Position numbers and translations under genes: made by a program. Shown here piece after piece: positions 52,486 through 59,308 of a DNA stretch of 64,000 bases (positions within the stretch are counted from its first letter, which is position 1; every line of letters begins with the position of its first letter). Under the pieces are notes generated by a model, which made no database searches, was not told the DNA's origin, and saw nothing but the letters and a program-made list of their open reading frames with translations. The stretch spans positions 103,026 to 167,025 of the forward strand of contig NZ_NMUL01000033.1 in NCBI RefSeq assembly GCF_002234595.1, in the 5' to 3' direction. Source of the stretch: Amycolatopsis vastitatis. GTDB lineage: Bacteria > Actinomycetota > Actinomycetes > Mycobacteriales > Pseudonocardiaceae.

Positions 52486-53146
52486 GGTGGCGCACCTCGA
52501 GCTCCGGCACGGCCAGCGAGACGCCTTCGGGCAGCCGCAGCGGGTCGAGGATGCCGTTGGCCTCGGCGATGACCCGCCACCGGGTCGGGTCGCCGTAGTG
52601 GGCGGCGGCGACCCGGTCCAGCGTCTCCCCGGGCAGCAGCTGGTGGACGGTGTGCAGTGACGGCGTCGACGACGTCGGGTTCTGCAGCGGCAGCTCGGCC
52701 TCGTCCTTCCACTGCTTCAGGGACACGTCGGCCTTGGCGCGCAACGGCGTCCCGCTGCCGGCGAAGTAGGTGAACCGCATCTGGAGGCGTTCGACGACGG
52801 CCTTGAAGGAGTAGGTGGCGCCCCAGTGGAACTCGACCCACGGCGGCCGGGCGGAGTTGCGCCCGCGGTCGGAGCCGGACAGCTTCGGGTCGACCTTCAT
52901 CAGGCCCAGCAGCTGGTCGGTGTGCTGGGTGACCGGGTCCCCGGTGCGGGTCGTGTCGAAGGTCAGGCTCATCGTCAGCGTCGCCGGCTGGCCGGCCTGG
53001 AACCGCAGCTCGGGCGAGTTCTTGCCCTTGGCCTCCTTCGCGCTCCAGGTGTTGGACTTCGCGATGGTCAGCTCGGCGGGGTTGAACATGCATTCGATCC
53101 GCCCGCCGCCCTCGATCTGCAGGTAGGCCTTCACCGGAGCGGACAT
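52478..53146 (-). CDS. LysM-containing tube-end/hub protein (Pvc7-like)
   Basis: 222 residues. The N-terminal ~155 residues are the CIS tube-protein/gp53-like domain (GRIECMFNPAELTIAKSN, TFDTTRTGDPVTQHT). A C-terminal LysM domain covers ~168-215 (HQLLPGETLDRVAAAHYGDP). It joins the inner tube to the spike. Its stop overlaps the VgrG gene start, and its start meets the stop of the DUF4157 repeat gene (1 bp). Confidence 0.92.
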   Translation of the reverse strand: MSAPVKAYLQIEGGGRIECMFNPAELTIAKSNTWSAKEAKGKNSPELRFQAGQPATLTMSLTFDTTRTGDPVTQHTDQLLGLMKVDPKLSGSDRGRNSARPPWVEFHWGATYSFKAVVERLQMRFTYFAGSGTPLRAKADVSLKQWKDEAELPLQNPTSSTPSLHTVHQLLPGETLDRVAAAHYGDPTRWRVIAEANGILDPLRLPEGVSLAVPELEVRHRD

Positions 53147-54912
53147 CAGAACACCCCCGAGTACCGGCCGCCGCGGCGTTCGAGCTGCCGCAGCACGCGC
53201 TCTTCGAGGGCCTCGGCGATCCGGTCGAGATCCACAGTGGACGGTCCTTTCGCGACGGTCGCGGCCGCGTCGGTCACTGCGTGCGCGGCCGTGTCCCGGG
53301 CTTCTCCGGCCGTCTCGCTGACGGTGTTCACCGCCTGGCGGGCTTCGGTCGCCTGTTCGGCGACGTGTTCGGCCACCGCGTTTCGTGCGGCCTGCGTCGC
53401 GACGTCCACGACCCCGGCCGTGCCCGCCCCGCCGACCGGCAGGCCGTCGACGACGCCGGCGGAGACCGTCCTGGCCGCGCGGTCCCCGACGGCCTGGGCG
53501 GCGCGTTCTTCCTCGTCGGCCGCGCCACTGGGCAGCCCCAGCAGGAACCGCGGCCTGCCGACCGGCCGCCGGGCGTGCGCGAGTTCGTGCGCCAGCACAC
53601 CGATCGAGGACGGCCGGGTATCGGGCGGCGCGCTCAGGTGCACGGTGCTGCCGGTGGTGGCGCCCAGCGCCCCGGCGGCGGCGAGCGCGGCCCGGGTACG
53701 CGGCCCGGTGGTGTACCGCACGCGGGAGCCGCTCCCGGTCAGCCCAGCGACCATCGGCCGGAAGACGGCGGGAAACGCCCGCGGCGTTTCCAGCGGCTGC
53801 CGCGCGACCGCCGCGCGCCAGCGCTGTTCGGCGGTCCGCGGTTCCCGCCCGGGCTCGTCGGCGGCCCGGCGAACCGCCCGCATCCCGATGCTTGCCGACG
53901 GGCCGGGCACGATCCCTCTGGCGGACGCCGCGCCAGATGAAGTGGCCACCCGGACCCGCGAAGGCGAGGCCATTCCGGCCGGGACCATTCCTCTCGCCGG
54001 ACCGGCGAAGACAGCCGAGCCCACGCTCGCCGAAGCGGGCACGATCCCTCTCGCAGACACTGCGCCGCGCGAAGCGGCTGCCCGGACCCGGGCAGCCGAG
54101 ATCATTCCGGCGGGGACCGGACCAGCGAGAACAGCCGGTTCCCGCGCCGAACCCACGCCTGCCGAAGCACGACCAGCGCCGGGCGAAGTGGCCGCCCGGA
54201 CCCGGGCAGCGAAGGCCATTCCGGCCGGGGTCGCGATTCCTCTTGCCGCGGCCGTTCTTGCTCCGGTCGGATCAACGCCGGGCAAGTCCGCGCCGGCCGG
54301 ACTCCTTCGGACCGGTACGGTTCCGGACAAAGTCGCCCGCGTTCGGCCTCCGGCCGAACGCCTCGCGACCAGACCGGCCGAGATTCCCGTTGCCGAGGCG
54401 ATATTCGCCGAAGCCACTCCACCCGGCCGTGGCGCAACCGCCCTCGCCGAAACCGTTTCGGCCCGATCTGCACCGGCGGAGGCTGCTCTCATGCGGACCG
54501 CGCCGACAAGGCCCACACCCGGCAGAACCGGACCGGGCAAACTCGAGCCCGTCGCGGCCGCACCGGACCGACCTACGCCCCCCGAAGCCGCTCCCGACCC
54601 CACCGCGCCGACACCCGGCAAAACCGGGCCGGGCGAGGCCGCCCGTCCCGTCCCCAAGCGCGGTACCGGACTTCCGACCCCCATACCGGCTTTCTCGCCG
54701 CGACGGGTGGTGAGGTCGATCGTCCGGGGCAGCAACGGTTTCCGTTCCGGTCGCCCGGAAGCCGTCGCGCCAGTCGCGTCACCCGGGTTCAGCCGGGCTG
54801 CCACCCACCGGGCGACCACACGCCACCAGGGCGGCCGCACCGGCAACGCGGCGACCCCGGCACCCGGCCGGTGCGGGGTCCGCGCGCGGCGCGGGAGCAG
54901 CCGGCGGGTCAC
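53146..54912 (-). CDS. DUF4157 protein with long Ala/Gly/Pro repeats, inside the structural operon
   Basis: About 588 residues. A basic N-terminus and ~330 residues of low-complexity Ala/Gly/Val/Pro/Arg sequence include a duplicated LPGPVLPGVG and three ~40-residue units with PAGM..ARVR. A DUF4157-type core with HELAH (VLAHELAHARRPVG) follows, then a helical, coiled-coil-like C-terminus (AEHVAEQATEARQAVNTV). GTG 54912 is the first start after the upstream stop and lacks a good ribosome site. Its place between second tube protein and LysM hub is where a tape-measure or internal cargo gene could sit; I recognise no other tape measure. Function is open. Confidence 0.75.
   Translation of the reverse strand: MTRRLLPRRARTPHRPGAGVAALPVRPPWWRVVARWVAARLNPGDATGATASGRPERKPLLPRTIDLTTRRGEKAGMGVGSPVPRLGTGRAASPGPVLPGVGAVGSGAASGGVGRSGAAATGSSLPGPVLPGVGLVGAVRMRAASAGADRAETVSARAVAPRPGGVASANIASATGISAGLVARRSAGGRTRATLSGTVPVRRSPAGADLPGVDPTGARTAAARGIATPAGMAFAARVRAATSPGAGRASAGVGSAREPAVLAGPVPAGMISAARVRAAASRGAVSARGIVPASASVGSAVFAGPARGMVPAGMASPSRVRVATSSGAASARGIVPGPSASIGMRAVRRAADEPGREPRTAEQRWRAAVARQPLETPRAFPAVFRPMVAGLTGSGSRVRYTTGPRTRAALAAAGALGATTGSTVHLSAPPDTRPSSIGVLAHELAHARRPVGRPRFLLGLPSGAADEEERAAQAVGDRAARTVSAGVVDGLPVGGAGTAGVVDVATQAARNAVAEHVAEQATEARQAVNTVSETAGEARDTAAHAVTDAAATVAKGPSTVDLDRIAEALEERVLRQLERRGGRYSGVF
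53231..53241. repeat. Dispersed palindrome TCCACAGTGGA, copy in DUF4157 repeat gene
   Basis: Perfect copy encoding Ser-Thr-Val-Asp on the minus strand. Confidence 0.7.
53890..54300 (-). repeat. Degenerate tandem repeats in the DUF4157 operon gene
   Basis: Three units share the anchor CATTCCGGC (plus strand) at 53971, 54103 and 54217, periods of 132 and 114 bp. They code for units with PAGM, ARVR and ARGIVP-like motifs. The uneven period shows insertions between copies. Confidence 0.7.
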
Positions 54913-54946
54913 GCGGGAAAGCCGTCCACGCGCCGTGCCACCAGGG

Positions 54947-55408
54947 CTACTTCTCCGGTTTGAAACCACAGTGGCACACCTCCAGCTCCTCGACGGCGAG
55001 ATCACGGGAGGACGCCGCCAGCCGCGGTCCGGTCCACTTCACCGGGTACGCCTCGACGAAGCTCCACCGGCGGACCGTCTTGCCCTTGGTGTCCAGCAGC
55101 TTCACCGAGCCGCCGAGCCGTTCGAGCCGGTTGTCCGCCTTCGCGAACCCGTCACCGGAGCACTTGGCGAACCACTCGAACAGGTTGTCCGAATCCGTGA
55201 TGCCGCGCTTGAGCACGAGGTTCGGCCATTTCATCCGGCCGGGCAGCTTGTGCGTGTAGTGGTTCTGGCCGCCCTCGGCCAGCTCTTCGGTGTCGATCTG
55301 CACCGACAGCCCCGACACCTCGGTGAACGCGCCGATCGTCAGGCCGTCGACGAGGAACACGAACCGGCCGGTGAACGGCGGGTCAGGCGTACGTGCCGTC
55401 CCGGTCAC
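54947..55408 (-). CDS. Second gp19-like inner tube protein (Pvc5-like)
   Basis: 153 residues of the T4 gp19/CIS tube family: FTGRFVFLVDGLTIGAFTEVSG at the start (seen as LVDGLTIGAFTEVSG), HYTHKLPGRMKWPNLVLKRG and AYPVKWTGPRL. It is likely the specialised tube protein at the tube-baseplate joint. GTG 55408 overlaps the end of the DUF6760-like gene by 26 bp. Confidence 0.92.
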   Translation of the reverse strand: MTGTARTPDPPFTGRFVFLVDGLTIGAFTEVSGLSVQIDTEELAEGGQNHYTHKLPGRMKWPNLVLKRGITDSDNLFEWFAKCSGDGFAKADNRLERLGGSVKLLDTKGKTVRRWSFVEAYPVKWTGPRLAASSRDLAVEELEVCHCGFKPEK

Positions 55409-55571
55409 CTTCCACCCCCTGCCAGAACCGTTCGTTCAATCCGCCGACCTCGGTGAGCAGCCTGATCCGGTCGCCGTGTTCGAGGTCCAGCAGCTGGTCC
55501 AGGCCCCAGTGCAGGTGGTAGGCCAGGTACGCGACCTCCCGCCAGAGCTCGTCGACGGCGTAGCGTGCTAG
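55383..55571 (-). CDS. Very small DUF6760-like eCIS protein, start codon not visible
   Basis: The frame between the upstream stop and TGA 55385-55383 codes for 62 residues, including DELWREVAYLAYHLHWGLD and LLDLEHGDR, the pattern of the ~55-residue DUF6760 proteins found next to tube genes of eCIS loci. No ATG, GTG or TTG occurs in frame before the conserved part; the frame opens with CTA directly at the upstream TAG, behind AGGAGG. A non-standard start, reinitiation or a sequence error is possible. The reading frame itself is convincing by motif and position. Confidence 0.7.
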   Translation of the reverse strand, partial: LARYAVDELWREVAYLAYHLHWGLDQLLDLEHGDRIRLLTEVGGLNERFWQGVEGDRDGTYA

Positions 55572-55924
55572 TCCACCGCCAGCACCTCCTGCGGGAAAGG
55601 GGTGCCCGGCTCCAGCGTCTCCAGGATGCTCGCGTCGCCGAAGTTGACGATCCGGTAGAAGTCCTGCAGGTACTGGTAGTCGCCGACGAACAGCTTCTCG
55701 ACCACCTTCGGCGTCACCTGGGCGATGTCGCCGAGCTCGGTGATCACCTTCGCCAGGACGATCACCGTCGCGTAGGCCTCGTTCTCCTTGACCCGCGGGT
55801 CGCGCAGCGGCTCGATCTCGTCGCGGGCGCAGGCCAGCCGCATGATCCCGGTGCGGTGCAGCGAGCCCTCGTCGTCCACATAGCCCTTCGGCAGGGTGAA
55901 GGGGTATTCGGTGTGCAGGCTCAC
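55568..55924 (-). CDS. eCIS tail assembly protein (small, between the tube genes)
   Basis: 118 residues: TEYPFTLPKGYVDDEGSLHR then IMRLACARDEIEPLRDPRV and QVTPKVVEKLFVGDYQYLQD, the pattern of phage-tail-assembly-like proteins located between the two tube genes of eCIS loci. GTG 55924 overlaps the tube gene stop (GTGA). A longer frame to 56185 is the tube gene out of frame. Confidence 0.88.
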   Translation of the reverse strand: MSLHTEYPFTLPKGYVDDEGSLHRTGIMRLACARDEIEPLRDPRVKENEAYATVIVLAKVITELGDIAQVTPKVVEKLFVGDYQYLQDFYRIVNFGDASILETLEPGTPFPQEVLAVD

Positions 55925-56352
55925 GCGCGGACCAGGCCTTCGTGGGTGATGACGACCTTCTCGGTCGCGACGTCGTTGGCGCCGGCGTCGAAGTCCGCGC
56001 CGGTCCACTTGGACGGCCACCCGTCGGTGAAGTTCCACCGGGCGACCTCCTCCATCTTGGAGTTCTTCGCGACGATCGACCCGTGCCGGCGGGCCTTGTC
56101 GATGTCGCCGTCGATCACTTCCTTGCGCCACTCCCACAGCGAGTGCGAGCTGTCGATCCGGCGCTCCAGGGTGATGTCGGACCACTTCATCGCGCCCGGC
56201 TGCTTGCGGATGATCATCCGGCCGTCCTTGGTCACCTCCTTGTACTCGATCGTCTCGGTCTCCGACTCGATCCCGGAGACCTTGCGGAAACTCCCCATCT
56301 CGACACTGTCGATCTCCAGTATGAAGACCGACGTCGTCGCCAGATCCGGCAC
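55921..56352 (-). CDS. gp19-like main inner tube protein (Pvc1-like)
   Basis: 143 residues: TTSVFILEIDSVEMGSFRKVSG, then TIEYKEVTKDGR and KQPGAMKWSDITLERRID, typical of the main CIS tube subunit that stacks inside the sheath. GTG 56352 has AAGGAG 7 bases upstream. It follows the sheath gene by 19 bp. Confidence 0.94.
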   Translation of the reverse strand: MPDLATTSVFILEIDSVEMGSFRKVSGIESETETIEYKEVTKDGRMIIRKQPGAMKWSDITLERRIDSSHSLWEWRKEVIDGDIDKARRHGSIVAKNSKMEEVARWNFTDGWPSKWTGADFDAGANDVATEKVVITHEGLVRA

Positions 56353-56371
56353 TTGCTACTCCTTCCGGGAG

Positions 56372-57970
56372 CTATTCGGACGTCGTCGCCCCGCCTTGCC
56401 ACTGGCTGATCCGGAACACGACGAACTCGGCCGGTTTCACCGGGGCGAGCCCGACGTCGACGACCAGCTTTCCTTCGCTCACCGACGACTCCGGGTTGTT
56501 GGACTCGTCGCACAGGATGTAGAAGGCCTGTTCCGGGGTGGCTCCGACCAGGGCGCCCTGCATCCACAGGCCGTGCAGGAACGCCGCGACGGTGCGCCGC
56601 ACCCGCGCCCACAGGTCGCTGTCGTTCGGCTCGAACACCACCCACTGCGTCCCGCGCCGGATGGTCTCTTCGATGTAGATGAACAGCCGCCGCACGTTGA
56701 TGTAGCGCCAGCTCTGGTCGGTCGCCGCCAAGGTGCGCGCGCCCCAGACCCGGATCCCGTTGGCGCCGAAGGACCGGATGCAGTTGACCTGCGCGGGGTT
56801 GAGCAGGTCCTGCTCGCCGTCGGTCACGTCGTTCTCGAGCCGCGCGACACCGCGGCAGACTTCGTTGGCCGGCGCCTTCCACACGCCGCGGCTGCCGTCG
56901 GTGCGGGCCCAGACCCCGGCGACGTGCCCGCTCGGCGGCACCGTCAGAAAACGGTCCCCGTTCGTGGAACCCGGCCGGGTGAGCGGGTTCGGCACCACCA
57001 GGTGCGGGTAGTACGCGGCACCGAACGCGCTGTCCTTGCCCAGCGCGGTGCGCCATTCCAGGGCGCGTTGCGCGTCGAGGCCGGGCGGTGCGTCGAGGAT
57101 CGCCATCTTCGTCCGGCTGCGCTCGCACCAGTCCACCAGCCGTCCCTGCGCGGCCAGGTAGACCTCGTCGTCGAACGAACCGTCGTCGCGGGTGGCGAGG
57201 GTGATCAGGTCGGGGATGGCGACCATGCTGACGGTGTCGGCGACCGCGAGTCCCGAGTAGCCGGTGCGCGCCGCCTCGGACCCCTCGAACTCCTGCGGCG
57301 AAACGCTCGCCGCCGCCGGGGCCGCGGGCTCGATCGGGTACCGGCCGGGGGCCGGCAGCCGGTCCGCCAGCGCCGTGCCGGTGACGTTGTGCACCTCGAC
57401 CCGGATGAGCTTGGAGTGCCCGTTGACCAGTTTCTCGACACCGCGCTGGCCGCGGCCGAGGCCGACCGCCGGGTAGTCCTCCCGGACCTGGCCGTCTTCC
57501 ACGACCTTCAGCGTGAACTCGCCCGCGGCGGGTTCCTCGCCCTCCGACGGCGGTGCGGGCGGTTCGATGACGACCTCGCAGTTCACCGCCGGGTCGAGCG
57601 CCTCCACCGTCAGCGTTTCGATTTCCTGCTTGCCGCCGGACACCAGCACCCGCCGGGGCTTCTCCGCCCCGTCCGGTGCCGGGATTCGCACGATGTAGCA
57701 GGTGCTCCCGCCGTTCTCGAAGAAGCCCTTCACCGCGTGCGGCAACAGGATGCCGGGCGCGAACCCGCCGTAGATCCGTTCGTACTGCGGCCAGCTCGTC
57801 ACCAGCTGGGGTTTCACCCCGTCCGGGTCAGCCGGGTCACCGGACTCGGCGTGGTAGGCCGCGGTGAAGCCGACGAAGGCCGCGACCGCGGTGCCGACTC
57901 CCTGCAGCGGCATCGACCCACTCGGGCGTTCCTCGATGTAGACCCCTGGGGCGCCGTAGGTCGCCGCCAT
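56372..57970 (-). CDS. Contractile sheath protein (Pvc2-like)
   Basis: 532 residues. The N-terminal handshake region YGAPGVYIEERPSGS and AAFVGFTA is followed by a variable inserted surface domain (~110-200), and the conserved C-terminal domain has RTLAATDQSWRYINVRRLF, IYIEETI and KPAEFVVFRISQWQ. The sheath surrounds the tube and drives it by contraction. Only one sheath gene is present; several eCIS have two or three. ATG 57970 has GAGGAG 7 bases upstream. It is the first gene of the structural operon. Confidence 0.95.
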   Translation of the reverse strand: MAATYGAPGVYIEERPSGSMPLQGVGTAVAAFVGFTAAYHAESGDPADPDGVKPQLVTSWPQYERIYGGFAPGILLPHAVKGFFENGGSTCYIVRIPAPDGAEKPRRVLVSGGKQEIETLTVEALDPAVNCEVVIEPPAPPSEGEEPAAGEFTLKVVEDGQVREDYPAVGLGRGQRGVEKLVNGHSKLIRVEVHNVTGTALADRLPAPGRYPIEPAAPAAASVSPQEFEGSEAARTGYSGLAVADTVSMVAIPDLITLATRDDGSFDDEVYLAAQGRLVDWCERSRTKMAILDAPPGLDAQRALEWRTALGKDSAFGAAYYPHLVVPNPLTRPGSTNGDRFLTVPPSGHVAGVWARTDGSRGVWKAPANEVCRGVARLENDVTDGEQDLLNPAQVNCIRSFGANGIRVWGARTLAATDQSWRYINVRRLFIYIEETIRRGTQWVVFEPNDSDLWARVRRTVAAFLHGLWMQGALVGATPEQAFYILCDESNNPESSVSEGKLVVDVGLAPVKPAEFVVFRISQWQGGATTSE

Positions 57971-58501
57971 GTTCGACTCCTCGGTTCGAACGTGCATTTC
58001 TCGCCGAATGTTTCGGCGCTCCGTCAGATATTCGCGCGAAGGTGCCCGATGCCGTGCCTTCCTCCCCTGTTCGTCCGTCCCAGGCGGTAAACATTGCCCA
58101 CGCCGCAATTCGCCGTCAAGTCCCCGCCGGGGTTCGTCGCCGGACGGCAACCGGCTGGCCAGGAGAAGGAATTCCCCTTTGCCTGCCCCAAGGTGCAGCG
58201 AAGATCAATTACGCCGGCGTTCGGCCGACTGCCGCAGCGCGGCATGACCCGATCGACGCAACCCGGTCGTGCCACGGCAGCCACTCCACCCACCGAACCG
58301 CACTGCCGAAGCGAATTCAAGATCATCTTCCGGCGCCGGCCGAAAGGCTGCGCGGAAAATCTCGGGGCGACCCTTTCCCTATTGTTCGCCACCCGGCTCC
58401 GACCGCTCGCCCACCGGCTGCCCACCACTCCCGGGCATCGTGACTGCGGCAGGCGTGGACGGCCAATCCCGGCCGTCCCATCGGCACCCGAGGAGAAACG
58501 C
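57971..58501. promoter_or_regulatory. 531-bp divergent control region between sheath operon and lanthipeptide operon
   Basis: It holds no supported gene; frames here lack coding character. It must carry both promoters. Visible features are the inverted repeat at 58002-58018, less G+C-rich patches near 58310-58335 and 58375-58390, and the ribosome site AGGAGA at 58491 for the precursor. Confidence 0.5.
58002..58018. promoter_or_regulatory. Inverted repeat in the sheath leader
   Basis: CGCCGAA-TGT-TTCGGCG, a perfect 7-bp palindrome with 3-base centre, lies 32 bp before the sheath start. It could be an operator or a leader hairpin. Confidence 0.45.
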
Positions 58502-58696
58502 ATGTCCGATCACGAAATCATCCGGTCCTGGAAGGACGAAGAGTTCCGCAACAGCCTCGGCCCGGCCCAGCGGGCCGTGCTGCCGGGCAACCCGGCCGGC
58601 CTGATCGAGCTCACCGACGAGGCGCTCGACGACCTGATCGCCGGCGCCGCCGCGCTGGACTCCTGCTGCTGGAGCAGCTGCACCTCCACGCAGTAG
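58502..58696 (+). CDS. Class-II (mersacidin/lichenicidin-type) lanthipeptide precursor
   Basis: 64 residues. The leader begins MSDHEIIRSWKDEEFRNSL and has NPAGLIEL and LTDEALDDLIAGA, the pattern of mersacidin-type leaders, ending in a Gly-Ala site for C39 peptidases (after residue 49). The predicted core AALDSCCWSSCTSTQ has three Cys and six Ser/Thr, enough for up to three (methyl)lanthionine rings. ATG 58502 has AGGAGA 5 bases upstream. Downstream are a hairpin and genes for an HlyD-like protein, a C39 ABC transporter and an FAD oxidase. No LanM gene occurs in the window, so the modifying enzyme must be elsewhere or the core differs from a lanthipeptide. Confidence 0.88.
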   Translation: MSDHEIIRSWKDEEFRNSLGPAQRAVLPGNPAGLIELTDEALDDLIAGAAALDSCCWSSCTSTQ

Positions 58697-58702
58697 GCGG
58701 CT

Positions 58703-58736
58703 GCGGCCCCGGCGGCGCGCACGCCGGCGGGGCCGC
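58703..58736 (+). terminator. Hairpin between precursor and export genes (attenuator)
   Basis: Fifteen-bp arms (58703-58717 with 58722-58736, one mismatch) and a CGCA loop lie 6 bp after the precursor stop. No T-run follows. This is the usual place for partial termination that gives more precursor than transporter. Confidence 0.65.
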
Positions 58737-58756
58737 GTGGACTCGAGGGAGAGCAG

Positions 58757-59308
58757 ATGGCCGAGGAAGCCGGGGCATCCCGGTCGATCTTCCGGGCGCA
58801 GGCGCTGGAGTACCACCGCACCGGCCGCTGGGCGGCGGTCCTGCCACCGTCGGCGCGGCCGCGGGTCTTCCGGCGGCTGTGGCTCGTGCTGGCGGTGCTC
58901 GGGCTGCTGATGGCCGCCCTCGCCGCGCTGCCCGTGCCGGTCTACGGCACGGGCAGCGCCTTCGCCGTCCCGGGCCGGGACGTGGGCAGGCCCGCGGAGC
59001 CGGTGGTGCTCGTGGTCGCGTTGCCGGCGGCGGATCTGCCCGGCCTGGCCGACGGCGCGCCCGCGGTGCTCCAGCAGGGCAACGTCCGCGGCACGGTCCA
59101 GCAGCACGAGCGTGTTCCAGTGGCGGCGGCCGAGCTGTCGGCCCGGTACGGGGTCACCGGGACCGGCCTGCCGGATCCCGCGGCGGTCGCCGTGGTGCGG
59201 CTGGACGCCGGCTCGGTGCGGGCCGGCGACCGTCTCCCGGCCAGGGTGCGGGTCGGGTCCCGCAGCGTGCTGGCCGGATTACCATTGCTCGGCAAGGTTT
59301 TCCGATGA
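58757..59308 (+). CDS. Short HlyD-like membrane protein of the lanthipeptide exporter
   Basis: 183 residues. The N-terminus FRAQALEYHRTGR is like NHLP/HlyD secretion-family proteins, a membrane helix follows at ~40-62, and a short beta-rich part ends in RAGDRLPARVRVGSRSVLAG. Typical HlyD proteins are about twice as long; the coiled-coil hairpin is missing, fitting a Gram-positive without an outer membrane. ATG 58757 has GAGGGAGAG in front. Its stop overlaps the transporter start (ATGA). Confidence 0.78.
   Translation: MAEEAGASRSIFRAQALEYHRTGRWAAVLPPSARPRVFRRLWLVLAVLGLLMAALAALPVPVYGTGSAFAVPGRDVGRPAEPVVLVVALPAADLPGLADGAPAVLQQGNVRGTVQQHERVPVAAAELSARYGVTGTGLPDPAAVAVVRLDAGSVRAGDRLPARVRVGSRSVLAGLPLLGKVFR

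Noticed and set aside
53890..54300. CRISPR-like array
   Set aside because: The repeats are long, degenerate, in frame and unevenly spaced inside a coding gene; no short identical repeats with unique spacers were seen anywhere in the window.
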